Shown piece after piece: positions 1-9,837 of a DNA stretch of 64,000 bases. The stretch covers positions 1,792,501 to 1,856,500 of the forward strand of contig NZ_JAUCEU010000007.1 of the NCBI RefSeq assembly GCF_030348765.1, given 5' to 3'. The notes under the pieces are model-generated. The model was not told the origin of the DNA, did not search any database, and saw only the letters and a list, made by a program, of their open reading frames with translations. Positions within the stretch are counted from its first letter, which is position 1. The number at the start of each line of letters is the position of its first letter. The DNA is from Neobacillus sp. CF12 (lineage in GTDB: Bacteria > Bacillota > Bacilli > Bacillales > Cytobacillaceae). The translations under genes and the position numbers were made by a program.

Positions 1-912
1 CAAACTGTTTTCCCAAAACAAAGATGGGTTCTCTGCTTTTAATTTCATCTCAAAGGAAATATTTTGAATGACTAACTTCGCAAAACGATCATGTAATTGC
101 CTAGTATGGCCAATCTTTTCTTGGAGAAGAATCAATTCTTTCTGGATAGGATCATCTTCTTCATTCCTGCGTTTCGTTTTATCAATCATACTAGTAATGG
201 TCCGGAAGTGATTTTTTTCTTCTTCAAATTGCTTTTCAATTTCAACACGATTGTCTGCCCGTTGCCATTCTTCTTCAATCAATAAAATTTTGGGATTGTT
301 GATCATTTCCTTTTGAAAAGAGAATTCATTTGCCATTAGGCGGTTTACTCGTGAAATGAGGTGATCGAGGTTTCGCGTAGCTTTTCTAAAATTACCGTTC
401 TTAATCAACTGCATACTATAGAGTTGTTCAATGGTGATGGAGAATTCCTCAGCCATCTCTCTGCTCATAAAAATCATTTCCTGAGCGATATCAGTAAGTT
501 TATAAATAATCGATCCGCCGATTTCTAAATTCGTATATAATTCATCCATGGTCACATATCGAAATGTTTGCGTTTCCCAGGATTGTCTGATTTCATCGTA
601 ATATAAGGCTTCAAACGGTCTACTAAACTCTTCTTTTCCCTGATACAAGAGCCCGCTTGTAATCCGTTCAATCTGCTTCTCGTCCGCTAAAAGCTTCATC
701 TGTTTAATAGTATCTTCAACCATGTATTTGATATCTGATTTACGACGATGATCATCATCATTTAATTCTCGATAAAAGATGGTGAGCAGCACCTGCATGA
801 GAATGGTTTGGATATGAGGTTTCAACTCACCTACTTCCATTCCTCTCCCAAGTTCAAACAGTGGATTTAATCGTTGCATTCGCTGTGCGAATCCTTCCCA
901 TGATTCGTTCAC
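1..912 (-). CDS. jetA: Wadjet JetA-like protein (partial, 3' end beyond window)
   Basis: The reading frame is open from a GTG at 912 to the left edge (304 codons, no stop), so the C-terminus is missing. The GTG overlaps the stop of the upstream gene as GTGA and has a GGAGGAG ribosome binding site six bases before it, which indicates translational coupling. An in-frame ATG at 927 lies inside that ribosome binding site and is less likely. The visible protein is helical and charged with no signal peptide or membrane segment. It starts with NESWEGFAQRMQRLNP and carries long helices rich in Glu, Lys and Arg. Its look and its place behind a JetD-like gene fit JetA, the kleisin-like subunit of the SMC-type Wadjet complex that restricts plasmids. 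The subunit name rests mainly on context; a different helical partner of a Toprim protein cannot be excluded. Confidence 0.6.
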   Translation of the reverse strand, partial: MNESWEGFAQRMQRLNPLFELGRGMEVGELKPHIQTILMQVLLTIFYRELNDDDHRRKSDIKYMVEDTIKQMKLLADEKQIERITSGLLYQGKEEFSRPFEALYYDEIRQSWETQTFRYVTMDELYTNLEIGGSIIYKLTDIAQEMIFMSREMAEEFSITIEQLYSMQLIKNGNFRKATRNLDHLISRVNRLMANEFSFQKEMINNPKILLIEEEWQRADNRVEIEKQFEEEKNHFRTITSMIDKTKRRNEEDDPIQKELILLQEKIGHTRQLHDRFAKLVIQNISFEMKLKAENPSLFWENSL

Positions 913-1982
913 TGCCATCTCCTCCATGTTTCAATTGTTAACACTTCTTGTGGAATCCGTTTATTTTCCTGCCATAATTGCATTAGTAGGTTTTGCTCTC
1001 CTTCGGTAAACCATTGAAAAAAGGCATCACGGTATTTGAAGTTTTGTGTTTGCCCTAGTTTTTGGTCATTCCTTTGTTCTAGACATTCAAGCATTTTACG
1101 ATAGATTTTCAAGGCAGGCTGAATACAGCAATCCGGGTATTTTTCAATTAGTCGAACGATAATACCGTATCCCTCCGTATCAAGATCCCCCGCATAATAA
1201 AAAAGATAGTTGTTGGGTGGAAACATTTTAAAGAAAAAGGAAAAGCTCCGTTCGATTTTCTTCCCTTCACCATAGATTATCAGTTCAGGTTCATAATCAA
1301 GAAGATTTGCTTCCAATAACTTAATAGAAGTATGAAAGAAAGATAGATTCTCAACAATCAGTACCCGCTGAATATCTTTTATTTCTTTCCCTTGTTTCAT
1401 CCAAAATACAAATGGTTCTCCATAATTCAGCATTTTTAGCTTGTCTTCAGATACTCCAATTCTAGTTAAAAAACCTTTTCCCTCAGGAAAGCTTTCATCG
1501 TCTAGTAAGAATTTTTCATGACCAAAGAGCTCCAAACTTCTTTCTTCGACTGACACGATTGCTCGTTCCTGGCTAGATTGTATGAAAGCATACACATTCT
1601 GGATGCGAACCCATTCGTCTTGCGTCTGCCACTCGGGATGCCGCTCATAAAAGGAAAAATCAAACTGATCACTTAATTTCATCATCGCCAGTCGATCCCA
1701 TTTGTGTTCCTGAACTTTTATATTAACCCAGTAATATAAAGGTAAAGCTGGTGTTCTGCCATTATATTGATTATTTTGAATAGGAATAAGTTGTCCCTCA
1801 GATTGTAATGTTTCAATTGCACGATAAAATAACGAATATCCATCCATTTCGAAATAATCATCCAAAAGCTTGCGCAACTGTAGTTCTAAATCGTTACTAT
1901 TTATCTTCTTTTTTTGTTTAGGGTGTTGAATATCAGCTATAAAACCTCTCACCCGTGTTTCAATGATGTTGATTGTACTCAC
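909..1982 (-). CDS. jetD: Wadjet JetD-like Toprim nuclease subunit
   Basis: This 357-residue protein is probably the DNA-cleaving subunit of a Wadjet plasmid-defence system. The C-terminal half has a Toprim layout: a strand ending in VLIVEN (Glu211), then IIYGEG, then FYYAGDLDTEG with Asp266 and Asp268. These acidic residues would bind the metal ions, as in JetD and topoisomerase VI subunit A. The N-terminal 200 residues are charged and helical, as expected for the DNA- and partner-binding arm. There is no signal peptide. The start is GTG at 1982; the ribosome binding site is weak. The stop overlaps the start of the next gene by a few bases, so this is the first gene of an operon of which jetB and jetC would lie to the left of the window. 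Other Toprim proteins of the DUF2220/DUF2399 type are the main alternative. Confidence 0.72.
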   Translation of the reverse strand: MSTINIIETRVRGFIADIQHPKQKKKINSNDLELQLRKLLDDYFEMDGYSLFYRAIETLQSEGQLIPIQNNQYNGRTPALPLYYWVNIKVQEHKWDRLAMMKLSDQFDFSFYERHPEWQTQDEWVRIQNVYAFIQSSQERAIVSVEERSLELFGHEKFLLDDESFPEGKGFLTRIGVSEDKLKMLNYGEPFVFWMKQGKEIKDIQRVLIVENLSFFHTSIKLLEANLLDYEPELIIYGEGKKIERSFSFFFKMFPPNNYLFYYAGDLDTEGYGIIVRLIEKYPDCCIQPALKIYRKMLECLEQRNDQKLGQTQNFKYRDAFFQWFTEGEQNLLMQLWQENKRIPQEVLTIETWRRWQ

Positions 1983-2110
1983 CTACTTGCATCTTCTTAG
2001 AGTCATATTATAGACCCCTACTATCCGTTTTGGACATCCTTTTATTATAAACTAGTTACGGTGTGGTTGGTAAATGAAATTTTCTTACTATAATAACGAA
2101 AACCAAAGAA

Positions 2111-2164
2111 ACCAAAGGGACGGTTCTCCTGGCCACTTTTGGCCAGGAGAACCGTCCCCTTGGT
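2111..2164. repeat. Dispersed palindrome, copy 1 of 6 (REP-like)
   Basis: This is an almost perfect inverted repeat with arms ACCAAAGGGACGGTTCTCCT / AGGAGAACCGTCCCCTTGGT and a GGCC-rich tip. It lies 5 bp after the stop of the xylanase gene. The right arm is the family consensus and the left arm carries one change (A for G). The flank has a degenerate extra AACCAAA unit. There is no U-tract, so it is not a textbook Rho-independent terminator, though the stem could still block transcription or protect an mRNA 3' end. Confidence 0.9.
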
Positions 2165-2169
2165 GTTTG

Positions 2170-3679
<1,510 letters not shown>

Positions 3680-3733
3680 ACCAAGGGGACGGTTCCCCTG
3701 GCCACTTTTGGCCAGGAGAACCGTCCCCTTGGT
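3680..3733. repeat. Dispersed palindrome, copy 2 of 6 (REP-like)
   Basis: Same family as the copy at 2111, with the consensus right arm and one change in the left arm (CCCC for CTCC). It lies 4 bp after the stop of the ABC ATPase gene. On its left the ACCAAGGG motif is repeated twice more in tandem, so the edge of the element appears to have been duplicated. Read leftwards, the stem is followed by a mixed T/C stretch, which could help termination. Confidence 0.9.
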
Positions 3734-3737
3734 GTTT

Positions 3738-4409
3738 TTATTTGATCATTCCGTCCTCTACATATATAATTCTTTTCGCCATTGACGCAATACTTTCATC
3801 ATGAGTAATCATAACGATTGTTTTACCTTCACTATTAAGCTTTTGAATAAAGGATAGCACTTCTCTTCCTGTTTTTTGGTCAAGGGCACCGGTTGGCTCA
3901 TCTGCCAAGATCAAAGGACATTCGCCGACCAATGCACGTGCGATGGCAACCCGCTGCTGCTGCCCACCAGAGAGCTGGTTAGGACGGTGATGAATTCGAT
4001 CACTTAGACCCACTCTTGTTAGGGTTTCAGTTGCTTTCTGTTTAGCCATTTTATAACTTTCCCCTCGAAGCAGAAGAGGCAGGGCTACATTATAAAGTGC
4101 TGTATATTTAGAAATAAGGTTGAATTTTTGAAAAACGAACCCGATTTTTTCATTTCTGATTCTTGCATAGTTTTTTTCTGAATGCTCTTTAATATTTACT
4201 TCATCGAGAAAATAATCTCCGTTGTCAATCGTATCAATAAGACCGATCAAGTTCATCAATGTTGTTTTCCCGGAACCTGATGGACCAAGAATAGCAACGA
4301 ATTCTCCTTGGTCAACCGTTAATGAGACTTCTTTTAAAACATCGACTTTATTCTCTCCTTTACCATATGACTTATTGATATTTGTCATCTTAATTACCGG
4401 TTTTGCCAC
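3738..4409 (-). CDS. MacB/LolD-type ABC transporter ATP-binding protein
   Basis: This is the ATPase of a MacAB-type exporter. It has Walker A (GPSGSGKTT), the Q-loop region FVFQKFN, the signature LSGGQQQR, Walker [13 protein letters not shown] and the H-loop MITHDES, in the order and size of the LolD/YknY/YvrO group. The start is uncertain. GTG at 4409 is chosen because AAGGTGG lies five bases before it and it gives the usual N-terminus ([14 protein letters not shown]). ATG at 4388, just after the stop of the previous gene, and GTG at 4433 are also possible. It is the last gene of the exporter operon and is followed by palindrome copy 2. It would power the FtsX-type permease encoded at 5014-6279. 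Confidence 0.9.
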   Translation of the reverse strand: MAKPVIKMTNINKSYGKGENKVDVLKEVSLTVDQGEFVAILGPSGSGKTTLMNLIGLIDTIDNGDYFLDEVNIKEHSEKNYARIRNEKIGFVFQKFNLISKYTALYNVALPLLLRGESYKMAKQKATETLTRVGLSDRIHHRPNQLSGGQQQRVAIARALVGECPLILADEPTGALDQKTGREVLSFIQKLNSEGKTIVMITHDESIASMAKRIIYVEDGMIK

Positions 4410-4998
4410 CTTGTCCACCTTGACTGCCACCACCTGTTCTCGGTTTTCTGATTGTTATTTTCTCGATTGTTTTTCCATCTTCCTGATAGTAAATGGACAA
4501 TGTGATGCCAGATGTTAATTCATTCAGGCTTATTTCACTTTCAACCATTCCTTCTTCACCCCTGGTCATTGACACAATAGGCGTACCAACAGGAATCACA
4601 ATGGTTTTCTCTTCCCCTGTATAATTTTTTTCTCTCATTCCTCCGCCACCTGGGGTTCCAGCAGTGGCTCCAGCTGCCGCACCGTTAGTGGTGTCTCCAG
4701 CAGGTGCGCTACCTTCGGCTTTATCAGCAGGTTTTTCGCCGCCTGTACCTTTTTCTCTATTCATCGCAGACATATCAGGTATTTCTAAGAGCTTTAACGT
4801 TACTTCATTTCCAATAACCTCTGATACTTCGCCGTATACATCAATTTCTCCTAAATCTGTTGAACTCTTACTGGCTTCTTTACTAGTAGTCTCTTCTGTT
4901 GTTGCTTGTTCTTCTGAAGCGGCTGCACTTGAACAACCCACAATCGTTAAAATTATCAGTCCAGATGCCAAAATGTTTATTAAGCGTAATTTTTTCAA
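4390..4998 (-). CDS. Small lipoprotein within the MacAB-type operon, unknown function
   Basis: This predicted 202-residue lipoprotein starts at a TTG with an AGGAGTG site. The signal peptide ends in a lipobox with Cys22 (TIVGC), so the mature protein is anchored to the outside of the membrane. After a Ser/Thr/Glu-rich spacer there is a conserved-looking stretch of beta character (residues 49-72, 'IDVYGEVSEVIGNEVTLKLLEI'). Next come a low-complexity linker rich in Gly, Ala, Thr and Pro, a second structured part (about 120-185), and a Gly-rich tail. I do not recognise the family. Its position between the permease and the ATPase suggests that it is an extracellular accessory of the exporter, perhaps a substrate chaperone or sensor. 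The low-complexity parts make it hard to detect by similarity. Confidence 0.8.
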   Translation of the reverse strand: MKKLRLINILASGLIILTIVGCSSAAASEEQATTEETTSKEASKSSTDLGEIDVYGEVSEVIGNEVTLKLLEIPDMSAMNREKGTGGEKPADKAEGSAPAGDTTNGAAAGATAGTPGGGGMREKNYTGEEKTIVIPVGTPIVSMTRGEEGMVESEISLNELTSGITLSIYYQEDGKTIEKITIRKPRTGGGSQGGQGGKTGN

Positions 4999-5013
4999 GA
5001 TGTTACACTCCTA

Positions 5014-6279
5014 TCAATCATAATTTAATGCTTCAATCGGCTTTAGCTTTGATGCCTTTGCAGCAGGATAGTATCCAAAGAAAATCCCGGTAATCACAGA
5101 AAATCCTAATCCTAGAATAATTCCTTCAATGGAAGCTAAATAATTAATTTCTGTAAATGATAGTACCCATGGTGCGACTACACTCAGTAATACCCCTAGC
5201 AAACCACCGCACAGACTGATGAATATTGCCTCAAACAAGAACTCAAGCAATATTACCTGCCTTGCTGCACCAATACTTTTGAGAATACCAATCTCACGTG
5301 TTCGTTCCTTCACTGCCACCATAAGCACGTTCATAATTCCTATTCCACTAACTATCATGACGATGGCTGCCACCGCTACCAACAAAGCAGACATGGTACT
5401 TGACGTCTCCTGTGCTGAAGCTAAAGTACTTCCTGCATCAACGACAGTATACGATTCTGAATCACCTGTGATTTCACCAATATATTGCTTTATTTCTTCG
5501 ATTGCAGGTTGAACACTATTAATATCGTTTGCCTGAGCAATAATCGTGATCATTCCAGAACCGCCGCCTCCACCTCTAGTCCCACTTGTACCGGTAGTGT
5601 ACTTTAATGCAACATCATAAGGGATAAATGCCATATCATCTGCTGTCGATGAATTCGCCATAGCGCCTCCGCCGGAACTAATCCCGCCAGATCCGCCTAT
5701 TCGATTCAAAACACCTGTAACAGTATAAGACGTTCCTTTTAACAAGACTTTTGAACCGACTGCTGCATTGACATCACCCTCGAACAACAAATCGGCTAAA
5801 TTATAGCCAAGGACGACAACTTTATTTCTTAATAGACCATCTTCATCTGTAAAAATATCTCCACTCAATGGAGTCAAATTGGTAATGGCCGCATAAGCCT
5901 CATTGATTCCTTGAATACTTGCGGTTGAAGTGGTTAACCCATTGGCCACTTCTGAAGAAGTACCAATACTGATCCCCACACTCTTAACATTAGTAAGAAG
6001 TTCAGACATTTGAAGCGCGTCTTGCTTTGTGAGAGACTTCGATGAGGTTGAGGGGGACATGCCTCTTCCTCCTGCTCCACGCGCCTTTGTAATCGTAATG
6101 CTCTCAACAGAAAGTCTCTTAAACTGGTCTTCTACTGCTTTTTCACTGGCTTTTCCGATACCAACAACCATAATGATGGTAAAGGTACCTATTATGATTC
6201 CGAGTGATGTCAGGATTACTCTAAACTTATTAGTAGACACGCTGAGCATAACGGAACGTAACTGCTCAACTAATTTCAT
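5014..6279 (-). CDS. MacB-type ABC transporter permease (FtsX domain)
   Basis: This 421-residue permease has the MacB layout. One N-terminal membrane helix (about residues 17-40, within LTSLGIIIGTFTIIMVVGIG) is followed by a large external MacB-type core domain (about 45-290) containing several Gly/Ser-rich loops. Three more helices form the FtsX domain, and the end PAAKASKLKPIEALNYD is typical of the family. It lacks a fused ATPase; that is encoded separately at 3738-4409. The ATG overlaps the stop of the membrane fusion protein gene by four bases (ATGA), so the two are translationally coupled. Such pumps export peptides, antibiotics or lipids, or act in envelope stress; the substrate cannot be read from the sequence. 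Confidence 0.92.
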   Translation of the reverse strand: MKLVEQLRSVMLSVSTNKFRVILTSLGIIIGTFTIIMVVGIGKASEKAVEDQFKRLSVESITITKARGAGGRGMSPSTSSKSLTKQDALQMSELLTNVKSVGISIGTSSEVANGLTTSTASIQGINEAYAAITNLTPLSGDIFTDEDGLLRNKVVVLGYNLADLLFEGDVNAAVGSKVLLKGTSYTVTGVLNRIGGSGGISSGGGAMANSSTADDMAFIPYDVALKYTTGTSGTRGGGGGSGMITIIAQANDINSVQPAIEEIKQYIGEITGDSESYTVVDAGSTLASAQETSSTMSALLVAVAAIVMIVSGIGIMNVLMVAVKERTREIGILKSIGAARQVILLEFLFEAIFISLCGGLLGVLLSVVAPWVLSFTEINYLASIEGIILGLGFSVITGIFFGYYPAAKASKLKPIEALNYD

Positions 6280-7424
6280 TGTTGTACACCACCTATGACA
6301 ACGGTCTCTCCTTCTTTAAGACCTTCAACCACTTCGGTTTGGATTCCATTTGTTAAGCCGCCGGTAATAGCCCTTTTTTCAGGTTCTTCACCAGATGTTT
6401 TAACATTTACATATTGCTTACCGTCTTCAACAAATATCGCTTTGTTTGGTACTAGTAGAACATCCGTCTTTTCCTTCTTTAAAAAAGTAATAAAAGCTGT
6501 CATTCCATCTTTAATCATTTCATTTGGCTCTGCGAGTTTTCCGGTAACTTCATAGGTAACAACACCTGAACTGTCAATAGATGGAGTATCACTAACAGAT
6601 ACGACTTCACCTGCAACATTTTCAAGCGATACGGAGTCAATGGCCACTCTCATTTGCTGAGTAATTTCAATCCCTGAAATATCTGTCTCTGTAGCTGTAG
6701 CTTTCACATAAATAACACTCGGATCTACGATCGTCATAAATGCACTTCCTGATGAAGCTGAATTATTATTGGTTCCGGCCTGACTTCCTGTCACAACTTC
6801 ACCTACCTTATAGTTAAGGTTCATAATTTCACCATCGATAGGTGCTTTTAGATAAATCTTGTTCAAATTATTTTTTGCTTCCTGAAGTTTGTTTTTTGCC
6901 TCTTCTACACTCAATTTAGCGTTCTCAATTGTAGAATTATTGTTTACAAGATTTTGATACTTCTTTTGCTCTAGTTCATATGCCGCTTTTAGAGAAGCAT
7001 CATCAGGCTTTTCATTCCATTTCGTTTTTGCTTCATCAACCTTTATTTTAGATTCCATCTGATTGATTTCCCTCTGATTCACGGCATCTGTATAATTAGC
7101 TTCAGCCTTACTCAATGCATTCTGTGCTTGGGTAAGCGCAAGTTGTAAATCCGTATCATCAAGTTCTGCAAGAATGTCGCCAGCTTTAACTGGTTGTCCT
7201 ATTACAACATTAATCTTCTTAACCGTACCAGACACTTCAAAATTCAAATTTGTAATCGATCTGCTGATTCTACCATCTGCTGCAAGACCGACTTCCAAAT
7301 TTCCTTTCACTACTTTCTGCTCGGTCGTTTTTACAGGGACTGCTTCTGCTTCTTTTGTACAACCTGCCATTAAAAACATTCCTAAAGAGCAGGACAGAAT
7401 AATTGCTATTGCCTTTTTCTTCAA
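6276..7424 (-). CDS. MacA/HlyD-type membrane fusion lipoprotein
   Basis: This 382-residue periplasmic-adaptor-like protein works with the MacB-type permease. The start is TTG with GGAAAGGG about ten bases before it. A signal peptide ends in a lipobox (FLMAGC, Cys22), so it is anchored by lipid rather than by a membrane helix. The order is typical: a first barrel/lipoyl half (about 55-90, GQPVKAGDILAELDD), a long coiled-coil hairpin rich in Lys, Glu, Asn and Gln (about 90-190), the second lipoyl half (LKAPIDGEIMNLNYKVGEVV), a beta-barrel and a membrane-proximal domain. A terminator at 7552-7583 and a gap of 163 bp separate it from the sensor kinase gene, so the exporter probably has its own promoter, which the adjacent response regulator may control. 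Confidence 0.92.
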   Translation of the reverse strand: MKKKAIAIILSCSLGMFLMAGCTKEAEAVPVKTTEQKVVKGNLEVGLAADGRISRSITNLNFEVSGTVKKINVVIGQPVKAGDILAELDDTDLQLALTQAQNALSKAEANYTDAVNQREINQMESKIKVDEAKTKWNEKPDDASLKAAYELEQKKYQNLVNNNSTIENAKLSVEEAKNKLQEAKNNLNKIYLKAPIDGEIMNLNYKVGEVVTGSQAGTNNNSASSGSAFMTIVDPSVIYVKATATETDISGIEITQQMRVAIDSVSLENVAGEVVSVSDTPSIDSSGVVTYEVTGKLAEPNEMIKDGMTAFITFLKKEKTDVLLVPNKAIFVEDGKQYVNVKTSGEEPEKRAITGGLTNGIQTEVVEGLKEGETVVIGGVQQ

Positions 7425-7551
7425 AATGATTCAACCCTTTCCTTGTTAACAATCTACTAGTTTTACTAGCTTTATTTTAGAAACGGTATGTGATGTCTAT
7501 GTGAAGATTCGATTAATAAATTATTAACGAATTAAAGAATAAAATAGCATT

Positions 7552-7583
7552 AAAAAACAGCACCTGGATTCAGGAGCTGTTTT
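7552..7583 (-). terminator. Rho-independent terminator of the sensor kinase gene
   Basis: Read leftwards, AAACAGCTCCTG and CAGGTGCTGTTT form a stem with a short AAT-containing loop followed by a run of T. It lies directly after the stop of the histidine kinase gene at 7588, so the regulatory pair and the exporter are separate transcription units. Confidence 0.8.
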
Positions 7584-7587
7584 GCCT

Positions 7588-9051
7588 TTATTCTTTATTT
7601 AGGGTGAACCAAAATTCAACCCTTTCGTCATGATTGGTAGTTCCATATTTTCCACCATGTGCCTCAATAATCGCTTTTACAATGGTTAATCCGAGTCCCG
7701 ACCCACCATATTCACGGGTACGAGCTTTATCAATTTTATAAAAGCTGTCCCAAATTTTATCTATCTCATCAGCAGGAATAGGTTTTCCGGAATTGAAAAC
7801 ACGAACAATTACTTTTTCCCCCTGCTCTTCTACTTCAATGATAATTTGTTTTCTATTATCAACGTGATTCATGGCATTTGTAAGATAATTCGTTAATACT
7901 TGTTCTATTCTTTCTGGGTCTGCAAATACATCACAATCACCTTCATAAGAAAGTGTTACATGAATCCCTTTCTCGTTAAAGATCAATTTGTATTTTTCAA
8001 AACTACCTTCAATCAGTTCTTTTACATTCATCCATTCTTTCTTCATTTGTTTGTATCCACCTTCAACCTGAGAAAGGTCTAAAAGGCTTAGTACTAATCT
8101 GTTCATTTTATCCGCTTCGTCAATAATCACATCACAATAAAAATCCTTATCGTCTTTATTTACATTTACCTTTAGCCCCTCAGAATATCCTGCAATGAGC
8201 GAAATGGGCGTTTTAAGTTCATGTGATACATTGGCAATTAATTCTTTTCTTGATTGATCAATTCTTTCTTTCATCTCGATATCCTTTTTCAATTGTAGAT
8301 TAGCGTTTGCCAGTTCATTAAGGGTTTTATCTAACTTTACAGATAGCAAATTGATATTTTTGCAAAGATCACCTATTTCATCATTTGAGTTGACCTCAAT
8401 TCTTTGTGAAAAGTCCAGATTTGCCATATCAGCGGTTAATTTGCCGATCTTTACGATTGGTTTTGAAATCTTACTAGATACATAAATTATAGTAATTGTT
8501 CCGATTACAGTAACCAACAATGATAAATAGAGGATAAAATTACTTGCTGCATGGATGCTGTCTTTCATGGCATCGATGGATGAACTAATTTCTACATAGC
8601 CTTCCACACCATCTGGAAGTTTAATGATGGAATATAAACTCAAGAATTCTGTTCCTGTCCTTGGATCTGTACGAGTAACTATCTTTTGTTCTTTTGATAA
8701 ACTACCAATCTCATCATTTAGATGTTCTTCATGCTTATCCAATAATTTACCAGTGTCCACCGGGACTTTATCCTTACGTTTTAATAGAGCTGTCATAAAA
8801 ATGACATTGTACTCTTTATCTGTAATAAGGATATTTATATTTTTATTATCCTGCAGTGCTGCAAGGCTTTCTTCATAATTACTCTCTGTAGAAACTATTT
8901 GTTGTACTTGGCCAAAACTTTCCTTTAATGATTTCTTTTTTGAAGAAATATAAAAATCCTCAAGAAAGAGGATTCCAAAAAACTGAGTTAGGATGACAAA
9001 TAGAAGAATAATAGATGTTAGTATAAAAAATAATTTAACCCTTATCGACAT
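7588..9051 (-). CDS. Two-component sensor histidine kinase
   Basis: This 487-residue membrane sensor has a first helix at about residues 8-30, an external domain of about 140 residues, and a second helix at about 171-191. A HAMP linker (about 192-245), a HisKA domain with the phospho-accepting His277 (NVSHELKTP), and a HATPase domain follow. The ATPase has the N box (NYLTNAMNHV), G1 (IWDSFYKIDKARTREYGG) and G2 (GSGLGLTIVKAI). The ATG overlaps the end of the response regulator gene by 17 bp, so the two are co-translated. The external domain is of the size of a Cache-like fold, but the ligand is unknown. Together with the next operon the set resembles yvrGH-yvrPON of B. subtilis in design. Confidence 0.95.
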   Translation of the reverse strand: MSIRVKLFFILTSIILLFVILTQFFGILFLEDFYISSKKKSLKESFGQVQQIVSTESNYEESLAALQDNKNINILITDKEYNVIFMTALLKRKDKVPVDTGKLLDKHEEHLNDEIGSLSKEQKIVTRTDPRTGTEFLSLYSIIKLPDGVEGYVEISSSIDAMKDSIHAASNFILYLSLLVTVIGTITIIYVSSKISKPIVKIGKLTADMANLDFSQRIEVNSNDEIGDLCKNINLLSVKLDKTLNELANANLQLKKDIEMKERIDQSRKELIANVSHELKTPISLIAGYSEGLKVNVNKDDKDFYCDVIIDEADKMNRLVLSLLDLSQVEGGYKQMKKEWMNVKELIEGSFEKYKLIFNEKGIHVTLSYEGDCDVFADPERIEQVLTNYLTNAMNHVDNRKQIIIEVEEQGEKVIVRVFNSGKPIPADEIDKIWDSFYKIDKARTREYGGSGLGLTIVKAIIEAHGGKYGTTNHDERVEFWFTLNKE

Positions 9052-9733
9052 CCTCAGCCTTGCACCTCATTCTGTATCCAATTCCTCGGACAGTTTCAAT
9101 ATAATAACTGAATACACCAAGTTTAGCTCGCAGCTGTTTAACATGAGTATCCACCGTTCGAAGGTCACCAAAATAATCGTGATTCCAAACTGCATTTAAT
9201 ATGTTGTCCCTTGATAACGCAATTCCTTCATTTTGAATGAAATATACCAACAAATCGAATTCTTTTGGAGTCATTTCAATAGGTCGTTCATCAATATAGG
9301 CTGCATGTTCAATTAAATCGATTGAAAGATTTCTTGATATAATTTTTTCACCACCGATTTTCCCGGTTCTTTTCAATAGATTTTCAACTCTAGCAACGAG
9401 AACACTTGGGGAAAATGGTTTGGTTACATAATCGTTTGCACCAAGTTTGAATCCCGTTAATTGGTCAGATTCTTCCGCTTTTGCAGTAAGCATGATAATC
9501 GGAACCGAGGATATACTTTTTATTTCTTTTAAAACTTTCCAACCATCCATTTGCGGCATCATTACGTCTAGGATAATGAGATCAATTTTATTTCGATATT
9601 CTATAAAGAGGTTAATTGCCTGCTTCCCATCAGTTGCAGTCAACACTCCAAATCCGGAGTTTACTAGAAAGTCGGAAACAAGTTTTCCCAGCCTTATTTC
9701 ATCATCAGCGATAAGTATTAATGGTTTTTTCAC
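9035..9733 (-). CDS. OmpR/PhoB-family response regulator
   Basis: This 232-residue regulator begins at GTG 9733, which has AAAGGG seven bases before it and gives the normal N-terminus KKPLILIADDE; longer frames have no ribosome binding site. The receiver domain has Asp10/Asp11, the phosphorylation site Asp56 (LIILDVMMP), the conserved Thr in MLTAKA and the switch Lys in YVTKPF. The C-terminal winged helix ends in VRGIGYRM, typical for OmpR-type DNA binding. It is the first gene of the pair with the kinase encoded at 7588-9051. It most likely controls the MacAB-type exporter operon downstream, and perhaps itself. Confidence 0.95.
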   Translation of the reverse strand: MKKPLILIADDEIRLGKLVSDFLVNSGFGVLTATDGKQAINLFIEYRNKIDLIILDVMMPQMDGWKVLKEIKSISSVPIIMLTAKAEESDQLTGFKLGANDYVTKPFSPSVLVARVENLLKRTGKIGGEKIISRNLSIDLIEHAAYIDERPIEMTPKEFDLLVYFIQNEGIALSRDNILNAVWNHDYFGDLRTVDTHVKQLRAKLGVFSYYIETVRGIGYRMRCKAEDVDKG

Positions 9734-9837
9734 AGTAAATCCCTTTCTAGTTCGTTTGTGGTATGGTTTTATCTTTACCAAAAGATTGTGATGAAATGGT
9801 GATGTATGTTCATTTTTGCAACTCATTTTAAAAATAT

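Noticed and set aside
97..285. Open frame on the plus strand opposite the JetA-like gene
   Set aside because: No ribosome binding site, Phe-rich composition typical of the complement of Lys/Glu-rich coding sequence, and a better supported gene on the other strand.
4222..5093. Several plus-strand frames across the ATPase and lipoprotein genes
   Set aside because: They are complements of well-supported minus-strand genes and have no start signals.
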